A stretch of 64,000 nt of DNA from Rothia similimucilaginosa (GCF_029850875.1 NZ_JAOVAM010000004.1:148832-212831), one strand, 5' to 3'. Counted from the stretch's first letter, positions 1-11,000 are shown. The notes: a model not told the origin generated them from the sequence alone. Numbers and translations: made by a program.

Positions 1-994
1 CGTCCAGCTGAACCATCGGGCGCAGTTCCGGCGGAATAACCGGAACAACATCCAGGACCATACCCAGCGGGGAGTTATTAGTGGTCAGGAAGGCGTTAAC
101 AACCTTCAGACGCTTCAGAGCGCGGGTCTTCTTCTGACCCTTACCGGTCTGAATGATCTCCTTCAGAGCCTCAGACTCAGCCTCCAGGTCGAAGGACTCC
201 AGACGCTTCTTAATAGCCTCTGCGCCCATTGCACCCTCAAAGTACAGGCCGTACTTATCAATCATGGAACGGTACAGAGCCTCGTCACCCTCAAGGTCAG
301 CGACCTTCAGGTTCTTGAAGCGATCCCATACACGATCCAGGTGCTCAGCCTCACGCTCGTAACGCTTACGCACCGACGCGAGCTGACGCTCAGCGTTATC
401 ACGCAGCTTACGCTTCTCAGCAGCCTTGCCGCCCTCTGCCTCAATACGAGCCAGCTCCGCCTCAACCTCACGGCTAATAGCGTTCACATCAGCGTTCAGA
501 GCAGCCTCAAGCTCTTGCTTCTCGCGGTCGTGAGCAGCCTGCAGCATCGGCAGGTCCTCGTGACGAGCTTCCTCATCAACCTTAGTGATCATGTACGCAG
601 CGAAGTAAATGACCTTCTCCAGGTCCTTCGGAGCCAGATCCAGCAGGTAACCCAGACGGGAAGGAACACCCTTGAAGTACCAAATGTGGGTAACAGGAGC
701 AGCCAGCTCAATGTGACCCATACGCTCACGACGTACCTTAGAGCGGGTCACCTCAACACCACAGCGCTCACACACAATGCCCTTGAAGCGTACGCGCTTA
801 TACTTACCGCAGTAGCACTCCCAGTCCTTGGTGGGGCCGAAGATACGCTCGTCGAAGAGACCGTCCTTTTCGGGCTTCAGGGTACGGTAGTTGATGGTCT
901 CGGGCTTCTTAACCTCACCAAAAGACCAACGACGGATGTCGTCGGCGGTGGCGAGGCCAATTCGCATCAAACCAAGCGAAGATTCGTTGGACAT
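1..994 (-). CDS. rpoC: RNA polymerase beta' subunit, N-terminal part
   Basis: This is the first 331 residues of the beta' subunit of RNA polymerase; the rest lies beyond the left edge. The translation starts [20 protein letters not shown], which is the family N-terminus. The zinc-binding cysteines are present at about residues 60, 62, 75 and 78 (CYCGKYKR ... CERCGVEV). A long charged helical stretch follows, and the segment at the edge ([16 protein letters not shown]) leads towards the catalytic core. The ATG at 994 is preceded by a purine-rich AGGA site. The gene lies 110 bp downstream of rpoB on the same strand, with a strong hairpin in the gap. Identification is secure; the reading frame is open to the edge. 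Confidence 0.97.
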   Translation of the reverse strand, partial: MSNESSLGLMRIGLATADDIRRWSFGEVKKPETINYRTLKPEKDGLFDERIFGPTKDWECYCGKYKRVRFKGIVCERCGVEVTRSKVRRERMGHIELAAPVTHIWYFKGVPSRLGYLLDLAPKDLEKVIYFAAYMITKVDEEARHEDLPMLQAAHDREKQELEAALNADVNAISREVEAELARIEAEGGKAAEKRKLRDNAERQLASVRKRYEREAEHLDRVWDRFKNLKVADLEGDEALYRSMIDKYGLYFEGAMGAEAIKKRLESFDLEAESEALKEIIQTGKGQKKTRALKRLKVVNAFLTTNNSPLGMVLDVVPVIPPELRPMVQLD

Positions 995-1040
995 ATCGGT
1001 CCTAATCTCTTTCTGTAAGTTTCTGAAGACTTAGGTTAGC

Positions 1041-1088
1041 GGGTGGGAACCCCACAACGCACGCGAGCGCATACGGGGTTCCCCACCC
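1041..1088 (-). other. Stem-loop between rpoB and rpoC
   Basis: Arms at 1041-1053 and 1075-1088 pair over 13 bp with one bulged base; the loop is about 21 nt. On the transcribed (minus) strand no run of T follows, so it does not look like an intrinsic terminator. It could be an RNase processing or mRNA-stability element between the two cistrons. Confidence 0.6.
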
Positions 1089-1104
1089 TAGAAGGAGGCG
1101 GTGC

Positions 1105-4100
1105 TTATGCCTCGTCGACGGAGCTAGGCTCGTCGTGGGTCAGGCTTACGCCCATATCTTCTGCTGCCCGGAAGCCTTCTTCCTCCGAGTCGCTCATCTC
1201 AATAGTCTTGCCGTCGGTGGAGAGCACCTCGACGTTCAGGCACAGAGACTGCATTTCCTTGATAAGAACCTTGAAGGATTCGGGGATACCCGGCTCAGGG
1301 ATGTTCTCGCCCTTCACAATAGCCTCGTAAACCTTCACACGGCCCGCCACGTCATCGGACTTGACGGTCAGGATTTCCTGCAGGGTGTATGCGGCGCCGT
1401 ATGCCTCCAGCGCCCACACTTCCATCTCACCGAAGCGCTGACCACCGAACTGCGCCTTACCACCCAGGGGCTGCTGGGTAATCATCGAGTACGGACCGGT
1501 GGAACGAGCGTGAATCTTGTCATCCACCAGGTGGTGCAGCTTCAGGATGTACTGGTAACCAACCGAAATCGGGTCCGGGAACGGCTCACCGGAACGGCCG
1601 TCAATCAGACGTGCCTTACCGGAGCGGTTGATCAGACGGTCACCATCGCGGTTCGGGTTTGAGTGATCCATGAGGTCAAACAGCTCGTCCTCGTGGGCAC
1701 CGTCAAACACCGGGGTTGCCAGGCGGGTCGGGCCGGATTCCTTCGGGAAGTTCGGCATGTGCTTGAGCCACTCGGGCTCGCCTTCAATCTTCCAACCCTG
1801 CTTAGCCAGCCAACCGGTGTGGACTTCCAGAACCTGACCAATGTTCATACGACCGGGCACACCCAGCGGGTTCAGGATAACGTCCACGGGGGTACCGTCT
1901 TCCAGGAAGGGCATATCCTCGATCGGAAGGATCTTGGAAATAACACCCTTGTTACCGTGGCGGCCTGCAAGCTTGTCGCCGTCGGTAATCTTACGCTTCT
2001 GAGCCACGTACACACGGACCAGCTGGTTCACACCCGGGGGCAGATCGTCCTCATCATTGCTCTCGCGGTCGAAGATGCGGATACCAATGACGGTACCGGA
2101 CTCGCCGTGAGGGACCTTCAGAGAGGTGTCACGAACCTCGCGAGACTTCTCACCGAAGATTGCGCGCAACAGGCGCTCCTCGGGGGTCAGCTCGGTCTCG
2201 CCCTTAGGAGTGACCTTACCAACGAGGATGTCGCCAGCCTCAACTTCAGCACCGATGTGAATGATGCCGCGCTCGTCCAGAGCCGAGAGAACGTCCTCGG
2301 ACACGTTCGGGATGTCGCGGGTAATCTCCTCGGGGCCCAGCTTGGTGTCGCGAGCGTCAATCTCGTGCTCCTCAATGTGGATCGAGGTCAGCACGTCCTC
2401 AGAAACCATGCGTTGGGAGAGGATGATCGCATCCTCGTAGTTCAGGCCTTCCCACGGCATATATGCCACGAGCAGGTTCTTACCCAGTGCCAGCTCACCA
2501 CCGTCGGTGGAGGGGCCGTCAGCAATAACGTCGCGGTATTCGACGCGCTGGCCTTCCTTCACCACAACGCGCTGGTTGTAGCAGTTACCCGGGTTCGAAC
2601 GGGAGAACTTCATAATCGGGTAGGTGGAGACAGAGCCGTCGTCGTTACGGACGATAACGGTCTTAGCGTCAACGGAGGAAACCACACCGGGCTTCTTCGC
2701 GAGCACAGAGTCACCGGAATCCAGTGCTGCATACTTCTCCATACCGGTACCAACCACGGGAGCCTCAGACTCCAGCAGGGGCACAGCCTGACGCTGCATG
2801 TTAGCACCCATCAGTGCTCGGTTAGCGTCATCATGCTCCAGGTAAGGAATCAGGGCGGTAGCCACAGACACCATCTGACGCGGGGAAACGTCCATGTACT
2901 GCACGGCGCCGGGAGCAACCATAACAGCTTCACCAGAACCGTCACCCGCACGGCAGAGAACCTCATTCTCAGCGAAGGTGCGGTCGGGGTTCAGCGGTGC
3001 GTTTGCCTGTGCGATAACGACGGACTTCTCGTCGTCAGCGGTTAGGTAGCGGACCTCGTCGGTCACGCGGCCGTCAGTTACCACGCGGTAGGGAGTCTCA
3101 ATGAAACCGAAGGAGTTGATACGACCGTAGGTTGCCAGCGAACCAATCAGACCAATGTTCGGGCCTTCAGGAGTTTCAATGGGGCACATACGACCGTAGT
3201 GCGAGGGATGGACGTCTCGAACTTCCATGCCTGCACGGTCACGGGACAGACCGCCCGGGCCCAGTGCGGACAGACGACGCTTGTGGGTCAGACCTGCCAG
3301 CGGGTTGTTCTGGTCCATGAACTGCGACAGCTGAGAGGTACCGAAGAACTCCTTGATAGCTGCCACGACGGGGCGGATGTTCACCAGGGACTGCGGGGTG
3401 ATAGCGTCCACATCCTGGGTGGTCATGCGCTCACGAACCACGCGCTCCATACGAGACAGACCGGTACGGATCTGGTTCTCAATAAGCTCACCCACGGTGC
3501 GGATACGGCGGTTGCCGAAGTGGTCAATATCGTCGATATCGATCTTGAGGGAGATTTCCTCGCCGTCACGGACGCCGGGGATGGTGGTCTCACCTGCGTG
3601 CAGAGCGCAGAGGTAACGAATCATCTGAGCGATGTCGTCCTGGCTCAGAACGGAAGCCTCGGGGGAATCCATGGGAACGTCCACACCGAGCTTACGGTTC
3701 AGCTTGTAACGACCAACCTTCGCCAGGTCGTAGCGGCGCGGGGTGAAGTACATGTTGTCCAGCAGACCCTGAGCCGCTTCAACCGTCGGGGGTTCGCCCG
3801 GACGCAGCTTGCGGTAGATATCCAGCAGAGCCTCGTCGCGGTCCTTAACGGAGTCCTTCTCCAGGGTTGCACGGATGGAGTCGTACTGACCGAACTCAGC
3901 CAGAATCTTAGACTCGGTCCAGCCCAGAGCCTTCAGCAGAACAGTCACAGACTGCTTACGCTTACGGTCCAGACGCACGCCTACCTGATCGCGCTTATCA
4001 ATCTCAAGCTCGAACCATGCACCGCGGGAAGGAATCACGCGGGCAGAGTAAATGTCCTTATCTGAGGTACGGTCCGGAGCCTTCTCAAAGTAAGCACCGG

Positions 4101-4611
4101 GGGAACGCACCAGCTGAGAAACGACCACACGCTCAGTACCGTTAATAACGAAGGTACCAGCCTCGGTCATCAGGGGGAAGTCGCCCATGAACAGGGTCTG
4201 CTGCTTGACCTCGCCAGTAGCGAGGTTCATGAATTCAGCCTTGATGTACAGCGGAGCCGAGTAGGTTGCGTCGCGGTCCTTGCACTCCTCAACAGAGTAC
4301 TTGGGGTCAGCAAACTCAGGCTCAGAGAAGGAGAGCTGCATAGTCTCCTGGAAGTCACGAATCGGGGAGATTTCTTCAAAAATCTCAGCCAGACCGGACT
4401 GAGCGGGGACAGAATTGTCACCTGCAGCCTGTGCCTTTTCCAGACGCTCCACCCAGCGCTCGTTACCCACGAGGCGGTCGAAGCTATCGGTCTGGATAGC
4501 AAGCAGGTTGGGAACCTTCAGTGGTTCATTAATCTTCGCGAATGAAATTCGGCGGGAGACGTTCTCCGCACCGTTAGCGGCATCATGATTCGAGGTGCTC
4601 GAAGCGACCAA
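1105..4611 (-). CDS. rpoB: RNA polymerase beta subunit
   Basis: Beta subunit of RNA polymerase, 1168 residues, the normal actinobacterial length. It contains the rifampicin-pocket region ([20 protein letters not shown] followed by [10 protein letters not shown]). The Asp, His and Ser at the commonly mutated sites are wild type, so no resistance substitution is seen there. Downstream are the conserved [15 protein letters not shown] block and the C-terminal [24 protein letters not shown] block that contacts beta'. The start is TTG at 4611: a site reading GGAAGGA lies about 8 nt upstream and no ATG or GTG fits. The gene is separated from rplJL by about 31 kb, unlike the usual rplJL-rpoBC order, so it must have its own promoter. 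Confidence 0.98.
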   Translation of the reverse strand: MVASSTSNHDAANGAENVSRRISFAKINEPLKVPNLLAIQTDSFDRLVGNERWVERLEKAQAAGDNSVPAQSGLAEIFEEISPIRDFQETMQLSFSEPEFADPKYSVEECKDRDATYSAPLYIKAEFMNLATGEVKQQTLFMGDFPLMTEAGTFVINGTERVVVSQLVRSPGAYFEKAPDRTSDKDIYSARVIPSRGAWFELEIDKRDQVGVRLDRKRKQSVTVLLKALGWTESKILAEFGQYDSIRATLEKDSVKDRDEALLDIYRKLRPGEPPTVEAAQGLLDNMYFTPRRYDLAKVGRYKLNRKLGVDVPMDSPEASVLSQDDIAQMIRYLCALHAGETTIPGVRDGEEISLKIDIDDIDHFGNRRIRTVGELIENQIRTGLSRMERVVRERMTTQDVDAITPQSLVNIRPVVAAIKEFFGTSQLSQFMDQNNPLAGLTHKRRLSALGPGGLSRDRAGMEVRDVHPSHYGRMCPIETPEGPNIGLIGSLATYGRINSFGFIETPYRVVTDGRVTDEVRYLTADDEKSVVIAQANAPLNPDRTFAENEVLCRAGDGSGEAVMVAPGAVQYMDVSPRQMVSVATALIPYLEHDDANRALMGANMQRQAVPLLESEAPVVGTGMEKYAALDSGDSVLAKKPGVVSSVDAKTVIVRNDDGSVSTYPIMKFSRSNPGNCYNQRVVVKEGQRVEYRDVIADGPSTDGGELALGKNLLVAYMPWEGLNYEDAIILSQRMVSEDVLTSIHIEEHEIDARDTKLGPEEITRDIPNVSEDVLSALDERGIIHIGAEVEAGDILVGKVTPKGETELTPEERLLRAIFGEKSREVRDTSLKVPHGESGTVIGIRIFDRESNDEDDLPPGVNQLVRVYVAQKRKITDGDKLAGRHGNKGVISKILPIEDMPFLEDGTPVDVILNPLGVPGRMNIGQVLEVHTGWLAKQGWKIEGEPEWLKHMPNFPKESGPTRLATPVFDGAHEDELFDLMDHSNPNRDGDRLINRSGKARLIDGRSGEPFPDPISVGYQYILKLHHLVDDKIHARSTGPYSMITQQPLGGKAQFGGQRFGEMEVWALEAYGAAYTLQEILTVKSDDVAGRVKVYEAIVKGENIPEPGIPESFKVLIKEMQSLCLNVEVLSTDGKTIEMSDSEEEGFRAAEDMGVSLTHDEPSSVDEA

Positions 4612-4773
4612 AATGGGGATCCTTCCACAGACATGTCTGTTAGCAATCAGCCTCCCGGCGACATTACCGGCGACACGACAACCTCAGCCCCCGATATAAA
4701 CGGTGCTAGAAGCTATAGAGTCGGACGGAAAACGTCACCTTCAGCCCGTGCCCACCGCTATATGAAGGCACAA

Positions 4774-4801
4774 AGGTTAGGGAAAGCGTAAATACTAACA
4801 A
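4774..4801 (-). promoter_or_regulatory. Candidate rpoB promoter
   Basis: On the minus strand TTGTTA (4796-4801) is followed after 16 bp by TAACCT (4774-4779), which fits the actinobacterial TTGNNN/TANNNT pattern. It would give a leader of about 160 nt. The inference rests on pattern match and position only. Confidence 0.35.
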
Positions 4802-4867
4802 TACAGGAAGAAAGCCCATCTGTCTACCACACCCGCATCAGGAGTGCAAACCTGCCACGGCATGCAC

Positions 4868-6364
4868 CTAGCATTCCACCACATTCACCGCCAAACCGCC
4901 CATAGACGTCTCCTTGTAACGGTGAGACATATCCAAACCGGTCTGACGCATCGTCTCAATCACCTGATCCAACGACACACGGTGCGTACCATCACCACGC
5001 AACGCCATACGTGCAGCCGTCACTGCATTCGACGCCGCCATCGCATTACGCTCAATACAAGGGATCTGCACCAAACCACCCACCGGGTCACAGGTCAGAC
5101 CCAAGTTGTGTTCCATCGCAATCTCAGCAGCATTCTCAACCTGCTCAGGAGTACCACCCATCACCTGTGCCAAACCGGCAGCAGCCATCGAGGAGGCACT
5201 ACCCACCTCACCCTGGCAACCAACCTCAGCACCAGAAATCGACGCACGCTTCTTATACAGCACACCCACAGCAGAAGAAGCCAAGAAGAAATCAACAACC
5301 GCCTGATCACGAGCAGCCTGACCGCAATGTCGAATACCCTGCGTGTAGTTCATCGCATAATGCAACACCGCCGGAATAATGCCCGCAGCACCATTCGTCG
5401 GAGCGGTCACCACACGACCACCAAAAGCGTTCTCCTCATTGACCGCCAAAGCAATCAGATTCACCCAGTCAATAGCGAACTCAGGAGACTTCGAAGGATC
5501 CTCCACCATCAAATCGCGATGCCACGCACCCGCACGGCAACGCACCTTCAGCGGGCCCGGCAAATACCCCACACGTGCCAGAGAAGAGCCAATGCACTCC
5601 TTCATCACACGGTAGATATGCAAGATGCCATCGCGGACCTCTTGCTCAGAACGCAAAGAACACTCATTCGCCATTTTCAACTGCGCAATCGACAACCCAG
5701 CCTCATTCGCCATCTCCAGCAGCTCAGTAGCCGAACCGAACGGATACGGAGGGTTCATCAGCGACGCACCACCGGTCGCCTCCTCATCACCCTCAACAAT
5801 GAAGCCGCCACCAATGGAATAGTAGGTACGCTCCAACAGCAGCTGCTCACCCGCAAACGCCGCGATCTTCATGCCGTTCGTATGGCGCGGAAGAACCGTC
5901 AGCGGACGCAGAGTCATATCCAGCTCACGGTACTTCACCACCGGACCATACACCTTCTGCTCCTCGCCACCAGGCGCAGTCACACCATAAGCAGAGGAGG
6001 GGTAACCTGCCAGAGGCAACGTGCCGTCCACACTATTACGCTCAATCATCGCCTCAGAATCAGCGATATTAATCGTCTCCGGAACAAAACCGCACAAACC
6101 CTTCAACACAGCGCTCATCGTGCCGTGACCAGCGCCCGTAGCCGCCAACGAACCATACAGGTCAACATGTACGCCCGTTACACAGTCCAGCATGCCCTCA
6201 TCAATCAGCTCCGCCACAAAACGGTTCGAAGCGCGCATCGGCCCCACGGTATGTGAGCTCGAAGGACCCACACCAATGCTGAACATCTCAAAAACACTGA
6301 TGTCGTACGGCAGAGCCTCTGCCTTCTTCTGGGCACTGCTGGGTGCACTCTGGTTAATAGCCAT
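4868..6364 (-). CDS. sdaA: L-serine dehydratase (iron-sulfur, single chain)
   Basis: Converts L-serine to pyruvate and ammonia in the cytoplasm. The 498 residues hold both the beta part (from about residue 20, with [12 protein letters not shown]) and the alpha part in one chain. Three conserved cysteines expected to hold the [4Fe-4S] cluster are visible: one in [10 protein letters not shown], and C425 and C436 in [12 protein letters not shown]. The chain ends exactly in a cysteine (VVEC, C498). In structurally studied type 2 enzymes such a C-terminal Cys enters the active site and ligates the cluster. The start is ATG 6364. A terminator lies between this gene and gcvT upstream, so it is probably its own transcript, but it complements glycine cleavage by consuming the serine derived from glycine. 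Confidence 0.93.
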   Translation of the reverse strand: MAINQSAPSSAQKKAEALPYDISVFEMFSIGVGPSSSHTVGPMRASNRFVAELIDEGMLDCVTGVHVDLYGSLAATGAGHGTMSAVLKGLCGFVPETINIADSEAMIERNSVDGTLPLAGYPSSAYGVTAPGGEEQKVYGPVVKYRELDMTLRPLTVLPRHTNGMKIAAFAGEQLLLERTYYSIGGGFIVEGDEEATGGASLMNPPYPFGSATELLEMANEAGLSIAQLKMANECSLRSEQEVRDGILHIYRVMKECIGSSLARVGYLPGPLKVRCRAGAWHRDLMVEDPSKSPEFAIDWVNLIALAVNEENAFGGRVVTAPTNGAAGIIPAVLHYAMNYTQGIRHCGQAARDQAVVDFFLASSAVGVLYKKRASISGAEVGCQGEVGSASSMAAAGLAQVMGGTPEQVENAAEIAMEHNLGLTCDPVGGLVQIPCIERNAMAASNAVTAARMALRGDGTHRVSLDQVIETMRQTGLDMSHRYKETSMGGLAVNVVEC

Positions 6365-6570
6365 GTTCTGTCCTTCAAATAAAAATGTCTGTGCACCGCA
6401 CCAAAAGATACGTGCACCTCAACAGAGGAAGCACACATCAATCTGCGGTCTCTACGTGCGGACAATCACCCTTGACTGACCGCTCTAATCCTAACGCACT
6501 TCAGAACCATCACAAACTAAGGCCTAGAACACCTCGACACTCCCCCACCACTCAGCACCGCAGCACATCG

Positions 6571-6606
6571 AATAAAAGGCGCCGTGCCTACACAGGGCAC
6601 GACGCC
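6571..6606 (-). terminator. Intrinsic terminator after gcvT
   Basis: A hairpin of about 12 bp (AGGCG and CGTGCC arms, one mismatch, 6-nt loop) is followed on the minus strand by TTTTATT. It lies 32 bp beyond the gcvT stop and ends the gcv transcript before sdaA. Confidence 0.85.
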
Positions 6607-6637
6607 TCTCCCCTACAGATTATCTGCAGAAAAACTC

Positions 6638-7756
6638 TTACTTCTCACGCTTGTAGAACGGCAGAGTCACAACATCAAACGGAGCACGCTTACCGCGGAT
6701 ATCAACATCCACGGTAGAGCCAACCTCAGAGAACTCACGGTTCACCAGTGCCATAGCAATCGGGAAACCCAAAGTCGGGGAAGGAATACCGGAGGTAACC
6801 TCACCAATCTCATTACCTTCAGCGTCCACCAGCTTAGAACCGGCACGAGCAGGACGTTTCGCCTGAGCCTTCAGACCAACCAGGATACGCTTCGACTCGC
6901 TCTTAGCCAGCTCAGCCAGAGCCTCACGACCAACGAAGTCAGCTGCCTTCTTCTCCAACGCAATCTCAACCAGACGACCCAGACCGGACTCAAAGGGAGT
7001 AATGTCCAGACCCAGCTCGTGACCGTACAGGGGCATACCAGCCTCAAGACGCAGGGAGTCGCGAGAAGCCAGACCGGCAGGAATCATGCCGAAAGGCTCG
7101 CCAGCAGCAGTCAGCTTATCCCACAGCTCAACAGCGTTCTCATTCGGAACAAACAGCTCGAAACCGTCCTCACCGGTGTAACCGGTACGAGCCAGCAGAA
7201 CATCAACACCGGCAACAGTCAGCGGCACCGAAGCGTAGTACTTCAGCTCACGGACAGCCTCATCATCAGACATGCCAGCAGCCAGCAGAATCTCCTCAGC
7301 ACGAGGACCCTGAACAGCCACCAGAGAAGTCTGCTCCGACTCATTCACAAACTCAACATTGAAATCACCCAGGCGCTCGCTCATCGCCGCAAAGTCAGTC
7401 TCAATATTCGAAGCATTCGGAACAACTAGGAACTCTTCATCGCCCAGACGGTAAGTAATCAGGTCGTCAATCACGCCGCCCTTGTCGTTGACCAGGATCG
7501 AGTACTTTGCCTTACCAACCTTCAGGATGGACATATTCGACACCAGAGCGTAATCCAGGAACGCGCCCGCATCCGGACCGGTCACGCGGAACTCACCCAT
7601 ATGAGACAAGTCGAAAATACCGGCACTAGTACGGACAGCCTCATGCTCAGCAACGTCATTAGCGTACTTCAGGGGCATATCCCAGCCGCCAAAGTCGGTG
7701 AAAGAAGCACCAAGCTTCTCGTGGACAGAGTACAGAGAGGTCTTCTTAGGGGACAT
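6638..7756 (-). CDS. gcvT: Glycine cleavage system T protein (aminomethyltransferase)
   Basis: Transfers the methylene group from the aminomethyl-lipoyl H protein to tetrahydrofolate and releases ammonia. The 372-residue product matches the family length. It carries the N-terminal folate-binding fold (FTDFGGWDMPLKY, AGIFDLSHMGEFRVTGPDA) and the C-terminal barrel (LGFPIAMALVNREF). I chose ATG 7756 because AGGAG sits 7 nt upstream. A GTG six codons earlier overlaps that ribosome-binding site and is unlikely. It lies 171 bp downstream of gcvP with two hairpins in the gap. No gcvH is in the cluster or elsewhere in the window. Confidence 0.95.
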   Translation of the reverse strand: MSPKKTSLYSVHEKLGASFTDFGGWDMPLKYANDVAEHEAVRTSAGIFDLSHMGEFRVTGPDAGAFLDYALVSNMSILKVGKAKYSILVNDKGGVIDDLITYRLGDEEFLVVPNASNIETDFAAMSERLGDFNVEFVNESEQTSLVAVQGPRAEEILLAAGMSDDEAVRELKYYASVPLTVAGVDVLLARTGYTGEDGFELFVPNENAVELWDKLTAAGEPFGMIPAGLASRDSLRLEAGMPLYGHELGLDITPFESGLGRLVEIALEKKAADFVGREALAELAKSESKRILVGLKAQAKRPARAGSKLVDAEGNEIGEVTSGIPSPTLGFPIAMALVNREFSEVGSTVDVDIRGKRAPFDVVTLPFYKREK

Positions 7757-7887
7757 TAGATTCTCCTCACGCACAGCCTTGTGCTGTTATCGTTCAATCG
7801 TCATAGATTTCATTCACCCCCACAGACACGAGATACGCTGCGGAGGCGACCCCCACCCGCCCCAGAAATCTGAGAACGGGTGAGGCA

Positions 7888-7928
7888 GGTAGACCGCTAC
7901 AGTCTACCCAGGAGCGTTATAGGCTCCT
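7888..7928 (-). other. Two tandem hairpins between gcvP and gcvT
   Basis: Directly after the gcvP stop lie two perfect small stem-loops: 6-bp arms at 7910-7915 and 7923-7928, and 7-bp arms at 7888-7894 and 7902-7908. Neither is followed by a T run. They may stabilise the upstream gcvP message or set its ratio to gcvT. Confidence 0.55.
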
Positions 7929-10768
7929 TATGCTTCCAGGTCGAAAGCCTCCATCGGGGGGCATTCGCACACGAAGTTACGGTCACCGCCAGCGCCGTCG
8001 ATACGACCCACCGAAGTGAAGTACTTATTAGCACGCAGACTCGGGACCGGGAAAGCTGCCTGGGTACGGCTGTAGGGGCGATCCCACTCATCGGCACTCA
8101 CCACATCAACGGTGTGCGGTGCGTTGCGCAGAACCGAATCCTCCACAGCGACCTTACCCTCAGCCACCTCGATGATCTCGTCGTAGATGGTCTCCATTGC
8201 CTCAATAAAGCGGTCCAATTCTTCCTTCGACTCAGACTCAGTCGGCTCAACCATCAGGGTGCCCGGAACCGGGAACGCCAGGGTCGGAGCGTGGAAGCCG
8301 AAGTCCATCAGACGCTTGCAGACATCCTCAGCTGTCACGTGAGTCTGATCGGTCAGCTGACGCAAGTCCAGGATGCACTCGTGAGCGACCAGACCGCCGG
8401 GGCCGGTGTACAGCACCGGGTACTTGTCATTGAGCTTCTTCGCAATGTAGTTAGCGTTCAGAACCGCGTACTGCGAAGAGTCCTTCAGACCCTGAGCACC
8501 AGTCATCGCAATGTACATCCAGCTAATCGGCAGAACGCCTGCAGAACCGAAGAACGCCTGCGAAATCGGCAGTGCAGCGTCGTTGGGGAGCTTACCCTCA
8601 GCATCAGCATGGTATGCGTCACCGGGCAGGAACTTCGCCAAGTGCTCACGAACAGCCAGAGGGCCCACACCGGGGCCGCCGCCACCATGAGGAATGGAGA
8701 AGGTCTTGTGCAGGTTCAGGTGCGAAACATCGCCACCAAACTTACCGGGCTGAGCGAAGCCCATCTGAGCGTTCAGGTTCGCACCATCCAGGTATACCTG
8801 GCCACCTGCCTCGTGGACCAACTGGCAGACCTCAGCAACCTGCTCCTCAAACACACCGTGGGTAGAGGGGTAGGTAATCATGATGCCGGCAACCTTGGGG
8901 CCGTACTTCTCAATCTTTACCTTCAGGTCGTCAACATCAATCGAACCGTCAGCCGCAGTTGCCACACCGGCAACCTTCAGACCAGCCAGAGCGGCAGATG
9001 CTGCGTTGGTACCGTGAGCAGACAGCGGAATCAGTACAGTGTCACGCTCGTGGTCACCATTAGCCTCGTGGAAGGAACGGATAGCGCGCAGACCAGCGTA
9101 CTCACCGGTTGCACCCGAGTTCGGCTGCAAGGAGATAGCATCATAACCGGTAATAGCAACCAGCCACTCGCTCAGGTCCTTAATCAACTCGTGCCAGCCC
9201 ACAGCCTGGTCCTCCGGGACCAGCGGGTGAATGTTTGCGAACTCAGGCCAGGAGATAGGCTCCATCTCAGCCGCTGCATTCAGCTTCATGGTGCACGAAC
9301 CCAGCGGAATCATGGTGCGGTCAAGCGCCAGGTCCTTATCAGCGAGGTGACGCAGGTAGCGCATCATCTCGGTCTCAGAACGGTACTTGTGGAAAATCGG
9401 GTGCTGCATGTAGTCATCGGTACGCAGCAGCTCAGCGGGCAGATCATACTGTGCATCTGCCTCGCCCAGGGTGCCGCCCAGAGCCTCAACCAGGCTCTTG
9501 AGCAGTTCCTCACCGTGAGACTCACCCACAGAGATACCAACACGGTTCTCGTCGAAGCGGCGGATGTTCACGCCAGCTTCCAGAGCCTTCGCAACCAGCT
9601 CATCGGCACGGCCAGCAGCCTCCACCACGACGGTGTCGAAGAAAGTGTCGTGAGCAATACCGTAACCTGCTGCCTTCAGCGCAGTAGCAACACTAGCCGC
9701 GTTGGTGTGCAGACGGTTCGCGATAGCGCGCAGACCCTCAGGACCGTGGTACATCGCGTAAGCGCCAGCAACAATCGCCAGCAGAGCCTGAGCAGTACAA
9801 ATATTAGAGGTAGCCTTCTCACGGCGGATATGCTGCTCACGAGTCTGCAGAGCCAGACGGTACGCGGGCTTACCAGCAGAGTCCTTAGAAACACCCACCA
9901 GACGGCCAGGCATAGTGCGCTCCATACCCTTGTGAACAGCCATGTACGCAGCGTGCGGACCGCCGAAGAAGAAGGGCAGACCGAAACGCTGAGTGTTACC
10001 CACAGCGATATCAGCGCCCAGCTCACCCGGGGACTTCAGCAGGGTCAGAGCCAGCAGGTCAGCAGCAACGGTGACCAGAGCGTTACGCTCCTTAGCGGCC
10101 TTAATCAGCGGCTCAATATCGCGAATCTCGCCTTCATTGCTAGGGTACGCCAAGATAATGCCGTACAAATCGCCCTCAGGCAGGCCCTCGGAGAAGTCAG
10201 TAATCACAAAAGGAATGCCGAGCATCTCTGCGCGGCCACGAGTCACCGAAATAACCTGAGGCAGGCAACGAGAGTCAATAGCGAAGAAGCCGTTCTTCAC
10301 CTTGCGGTTTGCACGGTGCATCATGACAGCTGCTTCAGCTACAGCAGAAGCCTCATCCAGCAGGGAGGAGTTTGCAATCTCCAGGCCGGTCAGCTCCATC
10401 ACAGTGTTCTGGAAGTTCAGCAGAGCCTCCAGACGGCCCTGAGAAATCTCAGCCTGGTACGGGGTGTAAGAAGTGTAGAAACCGGGGTTTTCCAGAATAT
10501 TGCGGCGCAGAACCGCGGGAGTTACAGCATCGTAGTATCCGGCACCAATCATCTGGGCAAGAACCTTATTCTTCGCTGCATAGCCGGCAATCTTTGCCTG
10601 AGCCTCATGCTCCGACAGCGGAGCAGGCAGCTGCAGATCGCCGTCAAGGCGGATCTGGGAGGGGACAACAGCGTCCATCAGCGCATCCAGGGAAGAGTAT
10701 CCCAGGGTTTCGAGCATCTGCTCTGCGTCTGCGGAACGGGGGCCGAGATGACGATCAATAAAGGACAT
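7928..10768 (-). CDS. gcvP: Glycine dehydrogenase (decarboxylating), P protein
   Basis: PLP enzyme that decarboxylates glycine and passes the aminomethyl group to lipoyl-GcvH. At 946 residues it is the fused single-chain form. The PLP-lysine motif is clear (HLNLHKTFSIPHGGGGPG), as are the N-terminal MSFIDRHLGPR and the paired GSCTMKLN motif. The ATG at 10768 follows AGGAGA at good spacing. Its 286-bp upstream region contains a small palindrome but no glycine riboswitch that I can recognise. A single-copy gcvH must lie outside the window for the system to work. Confidence 0.97.
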   Translation of the reverse strand: MSFIDRHLGPRSADAEQMLETLGYSSLDALMDAVVPSQIRLDGDLQLPAPLSEHEAQAKIAGYAAKNKVLAQMIGAGYYDAVTPAVLRRNILENPGFYTSYTPYQAEISQGRLEALLNFQNTVMELTGLEIANSSLLDEASAVAEAAVMMHRANRKVKNGFFAIDSRCLPQVISVTRGRAEMLGIPFVITDFSEGLPEGDLYGIILAYPSNEGEIRDIEPLIKAAKERNALVTVAADLLALTLLKSPGELGADIAVGNTQRFGLPFFFGGPHAAYMAVHKGMERTMPGRLVGVSKDSAGKPAYRLALQTREQHIRREKATSNICTAQALLAIVAGAYAMYHGPEGLRAIANRLHTNAASVATALKAAGYGIAHDTFFDTVVVEAAGRADELVAKALEAGVNIRRFDENRVGISVGESHGEELLKSLVEALGGTLGEADAQYDLPAELLRTDDYMQHPIFHKYRSETEMMRYLRHLADKDLALDRTMIPLGSCTMKLNAAAEMEPISWPEFANIHPLVPEDQAVGWHELIKDLSEWLVAITGYDAISLQPNSGATGEYAGLRAIRSFHEANGDHERDTVLIPLSAHGTNAASAALAGLKVAGVATAADGSIDVDDLKVKIEKYGPKVAGIMITYPSTHGVFEEQVAEVCQLVHEAGGQVYLDGANLNAQMGFAQPGKFGGDVSHLNLHKTFSIPHGGGGPGVGPLAVREHLAKFLPGDAYHADAEGKLPNDAALPISQAFFGSAGVLPISWMYIAMTGAQGLKDSSQYAVLNANYIAKKLNDKYPVLYTGPGGLVAHECILDLRQLTDQTHVTAEDVCKRLMDFGFHAPTLAFPVPGTLMVEPTESESKEELDRFIEAMETIYDEIIEVAEGKVAVEDSVLRNAPHTVDVVSADEWDRPYSRTQAAFPVPSLRANKYFTSVGRIDGAGGDRNFVCECPPMEAFDLEA

Positions 10769-10808
10769 AGGGTTCTCCTATTGGTCGGCGCAAACCGTAG
10801 AGGGGTCA

Positions 10809-10826
10809 CGTCGCATTATTGCGACG
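10809..10826 (-). promoter_or_regulatory. Perfect palindrome in the gcvP leader
   Basis: CGTCGCA-TTAT-TGCGACG is a perfect 7-bp inverted repeat 41 bp upstream of the gcvP start. It could be a repressor site or a small leader hairpin. The regulator is unknown. Confidence 0.4.
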
Positions 10827-10966
10827 AGTCGAACATCTTAAGTGTCCCACATCTCCATGAAGTTTCGCCAGCTTTACCAACATTCGACATACCTAAACAT
10901 CAAAGTCGTCTGCCCCGCTAAACCCCCTCCCCCTGCTAGACGAAAAACAGCAGAAACGCACAGAGC

Positions 10967-11000
10967 CCGGCTCGTTCTCTCCGAAGAGAAAACGAACCGG
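10967..11000 (-). terminator. Probable terminator after narK
   Basis: A hairpin with about 14 paired bases and two mismatches (CCGG/CCGG, TCGTT/AACGA, TCT/AGA) lies 56 bp past the narK stop. The T-rich stretch after it on the minus strand is interrupted, so termination is likely but not certain. Confidence 0.5.

Noticed and set aside
1663..3045. Open frame of 460 codons opposite rpoB
   Set aside because: Shadow of rpoB with no independent signals.
7880..10921. Open frame of 1013 codons on the plus strand
   Set aside because: It is exactly antisense to gcvP, has no family features and reflects codon bias of the real gene.
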